A stretch of 6,595 nt of DNA. It comes from a bacterium. GTDB taxonomy: Bacteria > Auribacterota > UBA3054 > B51-G9. Within the stretch, counting starts at the first letter, position 1, and each line of letters starts with the position of its first letter. Location: assembly GCA_029933535.1 (NCBI GenBank), contig JAOZNZ010000184.1, positions 1 to 6,595 of the forward strand, given 5' to 3'. Below, piece after piece: positions 1-6,450 of this stretch. The notes below the pieces were generated by a model. That model searched no databases, was not told the DNA's origin, and was given only the letters and a program-made list of their open reading frames with translations. The translations under genes were made by a program, and so were the position numbers.

Positions 1-495
1 TTTTTGTATTTTCCCAAAATTATTCTCTTTACTTAAATCAAGTTTTCCAGCTGTATTGGCAGATTTTGCTAATCTATCAGCTTTCATCAATTCTTTTTTA
101 TTCACAGTTTTTGCTGATGCCTTTCCTTTTCCACCTGAAGAGCTTATGGTTTGAGAAACCGGAGCTGCCAAAGGAATTGGCTCCAACTTTTTTGATATTT
201 CATTTTTCCAGGCAGTTGAATTTGTTGTGGTTTCAAGTTGATCTGTTGAATCGGAACTTTTTTCAACTTCAGAAACGTCAGAGATATTTTTAAGCTGATT
301 TGCTGAGTCAGGAATAGTTTCAACTTTGGAAATGATATTTTTTTCTTTTGCTTTTTCTTTTGCTTTTGCAGAAAGAGATGCACTGCTTTTTTTAATTGCA
401 GAAAGAGAAATTTCCTTTTCAGGTTTTTCCGAACCGGAGTCGCATCCTTGAAAAGATAAACAAATTAAAGATATAAATATAAATAACTTCTTCAT
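1..495 (-). CDS. Putative Lys/Ser-rich lipoprotein, N-terminal part (3' end outside window)
   Basis: An open frame of 165 codons starts at ATG 493-495 and reaches the left edge without a stop, so the C-terminus is missing. It opens with MKKLFIFISLICLSFQGC, a short basic and hydrophobic signal peptide ending in a lipobox-like site. Cys18 is the expected lipidated residue; Phe at -3 is not the usual Leu, so the lipobox is a variant. Asp19 at +2 would mean inner-membrane retention under the enterobacterial rule, which may not hold here. The rest is low complexity: a Lys/Glu/Ala stretch around residues 43-52, a duplicated SLSA segment (30-33 and 40-43) from a 13-bp direct repeat 30 bp apart, and two copies of a 19-residue unit (V58-E59..D63-S64..Q67-L68 and V77-E78..D82-S83..Q86-L87). 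No catalytic or known domain is visible. There is no clear Shine-Dalgarno; the leader is AT-rich. Function unknown; a periplasmic spacer or envelope-anchored protein is possible. Confidence 0.72.
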   Translation of the reverse strand, partial: MKKLFIFISLICLSFQGCDSGSEKPEKEISLSAIKKSSASLSAKAKEKAKEKNIISKVETIPDSANQLKNISDVSEVEKSSDSTDQLETTTNSTAWKNEISKKLEPIPLAAPVSQTISSSGGKGKASAKTVNKKELMKADRLAKSANTAGKLDLSKENNFGKIQK

Positions 496-519
496 AATAT
501 TTTTATATGCTTTTGAACA

Positions 520-556
520 GTGGGTTTCTTTATCCCACCGGTCTTGTACCGATGGG
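520..556 (-). promoter_or_regulatory. Two mutually exclusive hairpins in the lipoprotein gene leader
   Basis: In minus-strand RNA, CCCAUCGGU (556-548) pairs with ACCGGUGGG (542-534) across a 5-nt loop, giving 9 bp including one G-U wobble. The plus-strand version has a C/A mismatch at that pair, so the perfect helix exists only in the sense of the downstream gene. The 3' arm can instead pair as GUGGG (538-534) with CCCAC (524-520) across a 9-nt loop. The element ends about 24 nt before the lipoprotein ATG. It could be a leader switch, or simply a dispersed palindrome; no U-run follows either hairpin, so a classical attenuator is not supported. Confidence 0.35.
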
Positions 557-613
557 TTTAAAAATTGGGTTGAAAGCAATATTTTTGCCAATTTTAACCT
601 GCGACTGTGCAAG

Positions 614-646
614 TCCCCCTTTTTTAAAGGGGGATTCAGGGGGATT
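614..646. repeat. Palindromic C5/G5 intergenic element with duplicated arm
   Basis: TCCCCCTTT (614-622) and AAAGGGGGA (626-634) form a 9-bp perfect inverted repeat with a TTT loop. The right arm is repeated directly: AGGGGGATT occurs at 628-636 and again at 638-646, so the CCCCC arm could pair with either copy. From memory, C5-T-rich/G5 palindromes of this style occur as dispersed intergenic elements in many unrelated bacterial genomes; copy number in this genome cannot be seen from one copy. No U-run follows on either strand, so it is not a textbook terminator. Confidence 0.6.
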
Positions 647-651
647 TTAAT

Positions 652-686
652 CTTTTCGAGCGCGCTATAAGATAACGCTCGAAAAG
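652..686 (-). terminator. 11-bp inverted repeat after the BACON-like gene, possible terminator
   Basis: CTTTTCGAGCG (652-662) is matched exactly by CGCTCGAAAAG (676-686), with a 13-nt loop. It sits about 46 nt beyond the stop codon of the gene ending at 733, the usual place for a terminator or an mRNA 3'-end stabiliser. The downstream minus-strand sequence is ATTAAAAT followed by C-rich DNA, with no real U-tract. Termination is therefore plausible but unproven; it could equally be a dispersed palindrome. Confidence 0.4.
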
Positions 687-732
687 GGTGTTTTAATATT
701 ATTTACCATTCGACAATTTTCGAGTAGTCTGT

Positions 733-3330
733 TTATGACAAACGACGGGATACAAGAGCACCAATCGCAAATAGCAGAGAAATAATAATAATCGGTTCAG
801 GAACAACAATTATATCTACATCATAAGAAACTTCATTGCTTGTGAATCTTACTAATCCAGTGCTGCCGTCCGGCTGATCAATTGGAATTGTAATTGAAAC
901 ATCTGTTGTATTGTTCAACAGGTAGATACTATTAGTAACAGTTATCCAACCGGTACCTGAAACAGGATAGATATTAACTGTTGCGCAACTTTCGCTGCTT
1001 AATGTCACAAATTTCTGTGTGTCTATACCGGTTACGAATTCTACTAAATTCGTATTAATATTAAAATCACCACAAGGGCTTGTTACAATTACATTAATAT
1101 TATAAGAGTAATTCGTTGAACATGTGCTTACAAAAGATATTGTGCCTGTTCCTGCTGCCTGATCCTCCGGGATAACTACAGGAATGCTATATCCGTTTCC
1201 TTCTAAACTTACTGAAGAAGGAACCGCAATCCACAAATCAGGGCTGCTGATATTTACACCCGTTACAAAAGGAGCAGAGACATTAATAAATTTTTGAGTT
1301 TCGCCTGTTACAAATTCAACCGTTGTTGGCGCAACTTCAAAAAATCCTGGGCCAACTACTTCCACAGGAACATCATGACTTACTGTTGGCAAATCAATAT
1401 TTGTAAAACTTATAAGACCGGTTGTTCCGGCAGGCTGAGCAGTCATATTAAAATAAACATATTTCCCGTCGTTGGTAAGGTAAATATCTGAGCCACCATT
1501 AAATGAAAGCCAGCTTCCACCATCCTCAATAGTAGCCTGAACACCAACAGTAAGCGGAGAATAAGCTCGAACGGAGTCAGAATTAGCAGCATCGGCCATA
1601 ACCCACATTTTTGATTTGTTAAGTTCAAAGTATCCCGGTTCAAGTACAAAAACATCTTCATCGATAAAAACTGAAGGGTCTGCCGCGGCAGAAAAACGAA
1701 TTGTTCCGCTTGAAAGTCCAAAACCATTGGTTGTAGGCTGGTCGGCAGGAACAGTTACAGGAACACTTACTGATGCATCGTTGCTGAGAGAAATTACAGG
1801 TTGAACTGTTATCCAACTTTCATCAGCAACTGCATTAACATCCATTTCAAAAGGACTGCGGGCAATGAGAACCTGTTGCGTTTCTCCTTTAACAAGTATT
1901 ACTCTGTCAGCATAAACATCGAAGAAGTTTGACAATGGAGGAATACCTAAAACAACTACAGATTCCGGAGTAACAATTACTTCACCTGTTCTTCCGGGAT
2001 CACTCCATGTTACGCTGTTAAAATCTCCGACAAAAGCGTTGTCAAATGAATACATTATTTCATTCGTGCGGTAAGGATTTGTTTGCGCGCCGGCAGGCAC
2101 ATTAACGGTAAGGTCGATATTTCCAAGGTCTATTGCGCTGATATTTTCTGCTAAAAGGATATCGTTATCAATTCCGCTATAATCTCTCATACCATTAACG
2201 TCCATCATTAAATCTAACCGGCCTACTCTGTCAGGTAGTCCAAAATAAACTCTATCGCCCAAAGGGCTATAGAAATGCAAAGATCCATTGCCGTTTTCTC
2301 CGGGAGAAATGATTCCCGTAAATTCTACGAAACCGGAAACTTCATTATTATAACCTTTATAAAAAGTACCATCGCCTGTAATTGTACTTTGCACAACATT
2401 TGTCCAAATCAAATCTGTTCCTCCTGTTGTGTCATATACACTCATGAGAACAAAATCTCTGACAATCATAGTTCCGGAAAGATATCTTTTTAACCAATTG
2501 CTGTACCAACTTTCAACATAAGCGTTTGTAAGAACAAGATCCATATTAAAATTTTCGCCTGCCATTGCATATGTACCGCGGCTTTGTTCGTTATTACAGT
2601 CATAGTTCGAGTTAACATACAAAGGCGGCTCGAAAGTAGGTGACTCGAACTGTCGCAAAAGTCCACCATTATTAACAAATTTATTGACATCCTTAACTGA
2701 AGTAGAATCACCAAACCAGCCCGGAGTAATCCAACCGTTACCGTTAAAATTAATATCATGACCATTGCCAAAGAGTTCAACACTGTCATAGAGAGCCAAT
2801 TCAGTAAAACCAACAGCATTACTTTCATTTGGAGGTGTAACACCCGTAATTATCAGGTCATTGCTTAAAATAATTTTTGTGGTTTGCCAGAAAATCATTG
2901 CAAGATCATTTAAACTTCCATCAGCATTAATTGGTCGCGCGTTAGTGAATGTTATTGAAGAGGTATCTTTTGAAGGATCATCAAAAATAAGCAAAGGAGT
3001 GCCCTGCTCTGCAATATTAATTTGCTCGTTAGTGAGTGAAATATTTAAATCACTAATTGTTTTATCTGATGTAATCCATACCTGGAAATTTCCAAGCGAT
3101 TGTGTTTGACTGTTTGGCGGTGAAAAAATAGCATGATCACCGGAAATAGTCGGCCATAATCCTGTGTTGGACAAATCATTAGGCATCCATCCGTTTGTTA
3201 CTTCCCAGATAAAAGCACCGGGCTGTATAATATCCCATTTATAAGTATCCGGTGTTCTTGCGTTTGCTGTTGTTGAAGCAACTGAAGCAAACATAGCGAT
3301 TAAGAGAATTGAAAGAGCAAGTTTTTTCAT
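733..3330 (-). CDS. Secreted PEP-CTERM protein with four C-terminal BACON-like domains
   Basis: The 865-residue protein starts with a Sec signal peptide (basic MKK, hydrophobic core to about 19, likely cleavage after A22-N23-A24). Residues 25 to about 465 are beta-rich and Asn/Gly/Thr-rich with no motif I can name for certain. FGNGHDINFNGNGW (187-200) and residues 340-460 resemble the beta-strand-repeat passenger of autotransporter-like PEP-CTERM proteins. Residues 469-842 hold four Ig-like repeats of about 90-98 residues, each with a conserved Phe (470, 568, 664, 756) and a Trp 36-39 residues later (506, 607, 700, 795), as in BACON-type domains. The tail is V843-P-E-P, a hydrophobic helix (847-860) and two arginines (862-863): a PEP-CTERM signal for exosortase cleavage and surface anchoring. 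No catalytic residues stand out, so an adhesive, matrix or glycan-binding role is inferred. The start is backed by the signal peptide, a strong Shine-Dalgarno and a nearby promoter. No frameshift is seen. Confidence 0.9.
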   Translation of the reverse strand: MKKLALSILLIAMFASVASTTANARTPDTYKWDIIQPGAFIWEVTNGWMPNDLSNTGLWPTISGDHAIFSPPNSQTQSLGNFQVWITSDKTISDLNISLTNEQINIAEQGTPLLIFDDPSKDTSSITFTNARPINADGSLNDLAMIFWQTTKIILSNDLIITGVTPPNESNAVGFTELALYDSVELFGNGHDINFNGNGWITPGWFGDSTSVKDVNKFVNNGGLLRQFESPTFEPPLYVNSNYDCNNEQSRGTYAMAGENFNMDLVLTNAYVESWYSNWLKRYLSGTMIVRDFVLMSVYDTTGGTDLIWTNVVQSTITGDGTFYKGYNNEVSGFVEFTGIISPGENGNGSLHFYSPLGDRVYFGLPDRVGRLDLMMDVNGMRDYSGIDNDILLAENISAIDLGNIDLTVNVPAGAQTNPYRTNEIMYSFDNAFVGDFNSVTWSDPGRTGEVIVTPESVVVLGIPPLSNFFDVYADRVILVKGETQQVLIARSPFEMDVNAVADESWITVQPVISLSNDASVSVPVTVPADQPTTNGFGLSSGTIRFSAAADPSVFIDEDVFVLEPGYFELNKSKMWVMADAANSDSVRAYSPLTVGVQATIEDGGSWLSFNGGSDIYLTNDGKYVYFNMTAQPAGTTGLISFTNIDLPTVSHDVPVEVVGPGFFEVAPTTVEFVTGETQKFINVSAPFVTGVNISSPDLWIAVPSSVSLEGNGYSIPVVIPEDQAAGTGTISFVSTCSTNYSYNINVIVTSPCGDFNINTNLVEFVTGIDTQKFVTLSSESCATVNIYPVSGTGWITVTNSIYLLNNTTDVSITIPIDQPDGSTGLVRFTSNEVSYDVDIIVVPEPIIIISLLFAIGALVSRRLS
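805..1926 (-). repeat. Four tandem BACON-like Ig domains (protein-level repeats)
   Basis: Repeat units span residues 469-566, 567-662, 663-754 and 755-842. Shared landmarks are an opening Phe, a (V/I)xFVTGxTQKF-like strand (clearest in units 3 and 4, VEFVTGETQKF and VEFVTGIDTQKF), a W-(I/L)-x-(V/F) core strand, then a late (V/I)P-x-D-Q-P/A..TG-x-(I/V)-x-F segment. Unit 2 has diverged most: its early GETQ motif is replaced and its late motif is TAQPAGTTG. The last strand of unit 4 runs directly into the PEP motif without a linker. Confidence 0.65.
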
Positions 3331-3337
3331 AGTTCCA

Positions 3338-3343
3338 TCCTTT
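3338..3343 (-). promoter_or_regulatory. Shine-Dalgarno site of the BACON-like gene
   Basis: AAAGGA on the minus strand lies 7 nt before the ATG at 3328-3330. It is a good match to the anti-SD core and fixes this start. The peptidase and lipoprotein genes lack a comparable site. Confidence 0.75.
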
Positions 3344-3385
3344 GTGGTTTAGTTATATCATTAATTGTTATTTTTTTAAGTTTAG

Positions 3386-3414
3386 ATTATACTATTTATT
3401 GTAAAATAAGTCAA
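3386..3414 (-). promoter_or_regulatory. Sigma70-type promoter for the BACON-like gene
   Basis: Minus-strand TTGACT (-35, 3414-3409) is followed after exactly 17 bp by TATAAT (-10, 3391-3386). That is 5/6 and 6/6 against the consensus with the ideal spacer. Transcription would begin near 3379, leaving a leader of about 49 nt that contains the Shine-Dalgarno. The promoter lies downstream of the putative terminator at 3431-3455, so this gene probably has its own transcript. Confidence 0.75.
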
Positions 3415-3430
3415 ATTTTATTCTCTTTTC

Positions 3431-3455
3431 AAATAATACCCCGCCATACGCGGGG
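3431..3455 (-). terminator. Candidate intrinsic terminator of the peptidase gene
   Basis: Minus-strand CCCCGC (3455-3450), loop GTATG and GCGGGG (3444-3439) form a 6-bp all-GC stem, followed by TATTATTT (3438-3431). It lies about 80 nt past the peptidase stop and just before the -35 of the next promoter. The tail is T-rich but interrupted, so efficiency is uncertain. The same palindrome could also be a dispersed intergenic element. Confidence 0.5.
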
Positions 3456-3502
3456 CAAGAATTATAAATGGTAAATAATAAATATCGTAGCAATAGCGAA
3501 GA

Positions 3503-3526
3503 TCCCGGCCCCAAAGGACGTCGGGA
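3503..3526 (-). repeat. Imperfect GC-rich inverted repeat just past the peptidase stop
   Basis: TCCCG (3503-3507) and CGGGA (3522-3526) are inverted arms around a C-rich and G-rich centre that can add a few further pairs. It begins about 9 nt after the peptidase stop codon. No T-run follows on the minus strand. It may stabilise the mRNA end or be part of an intergenic repeat; function unknown. Confidence 0.3.
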
Positions 3527-3534
3527 ATAAATCT

Positions 3535-6417
3535 TTAATTAGACGTTCGACGCTTGAAAAAATATAAAATCCAAAATCCAAAATTCAAAATCCAAAATAA
3601 TGCGGGTTCCGGCACACCTACACCAATAACAGAAAAAGAATAAGGATTGTTAAAATCATCAGAATTTGTTAATTGTACATGACCCGTAATAATTCCCACT
3701 CCTTCAGGTGCGAACTCCAACTTAAGCTCAGTTGAAGAATCAACCGGAACAATCGACGCAGGATATTCTACAATTGAAAATGAAGATGACCCTGAAATTA
3801 TCGAAACAGTATCAATTGATAAATTTGTAGTGCCCGAATTCTCAATAATAAAAAGATTAGTGATTGCTTCGATAACAATATTAGCTTCTCCAAAATCGGT
3901 GTTGTCTGAGAATGAAGGATTATTTTCACCATTATCAATAATTTGGTCGTTTCCTTTTATAAGAGTTCCAGGCTTATATACCATAAAGTCAATTGATACT
4001 TCAATAGAATCTTTGGTTGGATCATTGTGCATTAAGGAAACTTTCGCGTTATACAATCCACCAGTTAAATTTTCGGAATTACAGGTGAAATTAAATACAT
4101 TAGATCCTTCAGGCAAAATTATCGCTTCCTTCGGCGTGTAATTAAGCCAGGTATTATCAATAGCCGGTCGAATGGCTACAGCGCGTTCATTAGTTACAAA
4201 GGGACTGTTGTAAGCTATTCGGACAGAATGTTCAGGAGGGTTATATCCTGTTTGGGGGCCACCCTGAATACCTACAGTTGCGGAATCAACGATTCCGTTC
4301 ATATTATTATATTGGAAAATAATCTCGCCATTTTTTCTTAAAATAGTTTGGAAAGTTTCTGTTGTATTCGTATCTTTTCGCGGGACGTCTATCCAGGAAA
4401 CTATCAATTGATTTGCTTCGGCATAATAATATATAGAACCTCCGGCAGATGGGTCGAGATCATCCCAGAAAGGAGCAATGAATTGAGCAGGCGCGTAAGT
4501 AGGACCGCAAGGGAGTTGTTTATTCATTCTATAAATATTTTTATCATTTAACCCTATTCCTCCATTTGCACCTATAACAAATTCAGAAAAATTATTACCA
4601 TAAAACGGGAAGTTGAATCCAAAAGAAATCAGTGGCGTTATATCATTGTCATCCAAAATTACTGATGTCCCTATAGAAGAAATATCACGCCATAAATATG
4701 GAGGCCCATTGCTGCTGCTGCTGTCTGCCCAGGAATAATTAGTAGAACCGGAAGAAATATCATCAAACAAACTCACTATCAGAGTGCTTATTCCGGAATT
4801 GTTGACAATAACAGACTTAGAAACATTGCTGATTCCAACAGCTTGAAATGCCAGATTTGTTGGATTGACGTGGATAACAGGCAGGTATTCAACTAATATA
4901 TCAAAATAATTTGTCCAAACTTTATCCTCATTAAGAATAATAAGTTGTAATGTCTCGCTTCCGGCGGGACAATTTGTTGCTATTTCTATAGAATAAGGAG
5001 TTGCTCCGATTGAACCCGCACCTTCATAAACTCTTCCGTAAAATATCTCAGTAGGAGGGTTTAAAGTTACATACGCGCTTGCGGTAGTTAATGTCGCGGT
5101 AACATTGTTAGCATCCAATCCGCCCGTGTTAATTATCACCACGTCGATTCCGACAGTTTCTCCCGGGGAAATATGTCCATCATCGTTGTCATCACTATCA
5201 ACTATGTACGACTCATAAGCAAGATCAACTATTTTAGGCGCTATATTAAATATTGCCGAATGGTCCACCCAAGTCGCTCCGCCACCATTAACATTGTTTA
5301 TATCATACCACGCATTAGCACTGCCGCCCCAACCGAAATTCAAGTGAATTTCATTACCATTTCTGCTGCCGTCGCAAACAATCGCATGCCCGCCACCACT
5401 TGTTGCTCGAAAAGCATAATATGCAGGTCTTTGCAAAGATAGTGAATCGTTAATTTTATTGTACCAGACTGCATCTGAATAATAGTTTCGATAAGATACG
5501 GAATCACTGGAATAACTAAAATAATTTCTTAACGCTCCCGGCACATCTTGAGAATACGCTCCGGAACCATCAGCTTCAAAATCCATATTGACTGTTACAG
5601 CACAATGGTACATTAATTGCGCTACTGCCTGTTGTTCAGCAGTTGTGCTTCCCCAAAGATTATCCGGCATATCTTCCCATTGGTAATCTCCTAAACCGGC
5701 ATCGCTTGCTGAATGAGTCCCTCTGCAGTTGTCATAATTGTCTGTGTAAGTGTAATCTGCTGAAATTGCCACAGGATATTTATGATATCGTAAAATTTGC
5801 GCCATTGCCGCGGCAACACATCCGGCGTAAGCGCGGCCACCCGGTCCTTCACTCGCCGTTGGCGCGTAGTAATTGTAAGGTGAGTCCTGATTCCAGTATG
5901 TTGAAAGTAAAGGTCCGAGTTCAGCGAAATCATCTTCGGGTTCCGATTCGGTCTGATTATAATTTAGTGGCGAAGATTTTAATAATATGTCCCATTCTTT
6001 TTTATAAATTGTTGAAAAATTACCGTCATTTATAATTTCAGAATCAAGTATTTCAATCTCCGTTGAAAGTTCCCATGCGATAACTTTAAGAAAATCCGGT
6101 GGGAGGTTAGAATAACTGCAACTGCCAGAATACAACTTTAAGGCAGGCAATAAATCATCAGAACGCATAAGCACAAAACCTGTTGGTTTAAGTGAAGTAA
6201 CGTAACCGATTGTTTTTGAATCCTGGCTAAGTGGACTTATTTTCGATATGCTGAAACTTTGAACGCTTTGATTTGCCGCAGCTGATGGCTGCTTATCCGG
6301 CACCAGCGCAAAACGCGAAGACACAAACGACGATACAGCATTTGATATGTCGTGCGTTGTTAAAGGTGCCGCAGTAACAAGTTGAGCGAAAAAAATTGTA
6401 AATAAAAAGTATTTCAT
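3535..6417 (-). CDS. Secreted C10-family (streptopain-like) cysteine peptidase with PEP-CTERM anchor
   Basis: This 960-residue protein is predicted to be an exported proenzyme that hydrolyses peptide bonds in proteins at the cell surface. A signal peptide (1-16) is followed by a Spi/propeptide-like region to about 165 (RSDDLLPALKLYSG, 85-98; NLPPDFLKVIAWE, 104-116). The papain-fold catalytic domain spans about 166-395: Gln177 in WNQDSPYN as oxyanion residue, Cys200 in the AGC motif before AAAMAQILRYHKYP, His344 in GGGHAIVCDG, and the GWGG loop at 362-365. All key C10 residues are present, so activity is likely. Next come an Ig-like module with an EF-hand-like loop (409-420), a short Ig-like segment (512-550), a domain with FPFYG (603-607) and QFIAPFWDDLDP (645-656) as seen in other large secreted proteases, another Ig-like module (752-816) and a choice-of-anchor-D-like domain (817-933). 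The tail is V935-PEP, a helix 939-954 and KRR (955-957). SpeB is about 400 residues; the extra length is all C-terminal. The start is supported by the signal peptide and promoter, but there is no clear Shine-Dalgarno. Confidence 0.92.
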   Translation of the reverse strand: MKYFLFTIFFAQLVTAAPLTTHDISNAVSSFVSSRFALVPDKQPSAAANQSVQSFSISKISPLSQDSKTIGYVTSLKPTGFVLMRSDDLLPALKLYSGSCSYSNLPPDFLKVIAWELSTEIEILDSEIINDGNFSTIYKKEWDILLKSSPLNYNQTESEPEDDFAELGPLLSTYWNQDSPYNYYAPTASEGPGGRAYAGCVAAAMAQILRYHKYPVAISADYTYTDNYDNCRGTHSASDAGLGDYQWEDMPDNLWGSTTAEQQAVAQLMYHCAVTVNMDFEADGSGAYSQDVPGALRNYFSYSSDSVSYRNYYSDAVWYNKINDSLSLQRPAYYAFRATSGGGHAIVCDGSRNGNEIHLNFGWGGSANAWYDINNVNGGGATWVDHSAIFNIAPKIVDLAYESYIVDSDDNDDGHISPGETVGIDVVIINTGGLDANNVTATLTTASAYVTLNPPTEIFYGRVYEGAGSIGATPYSIEIATNCPAGSETLQLIILNEDKVWTNYFDILVEYLPVIHVNPTNLAFQAVGISNVSKSVIVNNSGISTLIVSLFDDISSGSTNYSWADSSSSNGPPYLWRDISSIGTSVILDDNDITPLISFGFNFPFYGNNFSEFVIGANGGIGLNDKNIYRMNKQLPCGPTYAPAQFIAPFWDDLDPSAGGSIYYYAEANQLIVSWIDVPRKDTNTTETFQTILRKNGEIIFQYNNMNGIVDSATVGIQGGPQTGYNPPEHSVRIAYNSPFVTNERAVAIRPAIDNTWLNYTPKEAIILPEGSNVFNFTCNSENLTGGLYNAKVSLMHNDPTKDSIEVSIDFMVYKPGTLIKGNDQIIDNGENNPSFSDNTDFGEANIVIEAITNLFIIENSGTTNLSIDTVSIISGSSSFSIVEYPASIVPVDSSTELKLEFAPEGVGIITGHVQLTNSDDFNNPYSFSVIGVGVPEPALFWILNFGFWILYFFKRRTSN
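3557..3598 (-). repeat. Tandem heptanucleotide repeat encoding the PEP-CTERM helix
   Basis: Six consecutive 7-bp units read ATTTTGG, ATTTTGA, ATTTTGG, ATTTTGG, ATTTTAT and ATTTTTT on the minus strand (3598 down to 3557); the first four are nearly identical. Since 7 is not a multiple of 3, the unit is read in all three frames in turn and gives only Ile, Leu, Phe, Trp, Gly, Asn and Tyr, i.e. the hydrophobic segment ILNFGFWILYFF of the sorting tail. The basic KRR follows immediately. Confidence 0.85.
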
Positions 6418-6450
6418 GAATTTATTATATCATTATAGTAATAGCGTTCC

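Noticed and set aside
66..293. Plus-strand 75-codon frame at the left end
   Set aside because: It is antisense to the lipoprotein gene, whose frame has a signal peptide and lipobox. The hydrophobic content arises from reading poly-Lys/Glu codons backwards.
496..732. CRISPR array or small RNA gene in the palindrome-rich gap
   Set aside because: The repeats differ from each other and have no regular spacing; no promoter plus terminator pair for an RNA gene is visible.
1294..2493. Several open frames of 60-120 codons inside the BACON-like gene on either strand
   Set aside because: They overlap a long intact coding sequence with clear domain repeats and show no start signals or protein motifs of their own.
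3535..3620. Type IX secretion C-terminal domain on the C10 peptidase
   Set aside because: The end has VPEP, a hydrophobic helix and KRR, which is PEP-CTERM organisation rather than a beta-sandwich T9SS tail.
4710..4723. (AGC)4 trinucleotide run in the peptidase gene
   Set aside because: It encodes SSSS in a linker, is short and stays in frame if it changes, so no regulatory meaning is indicated.
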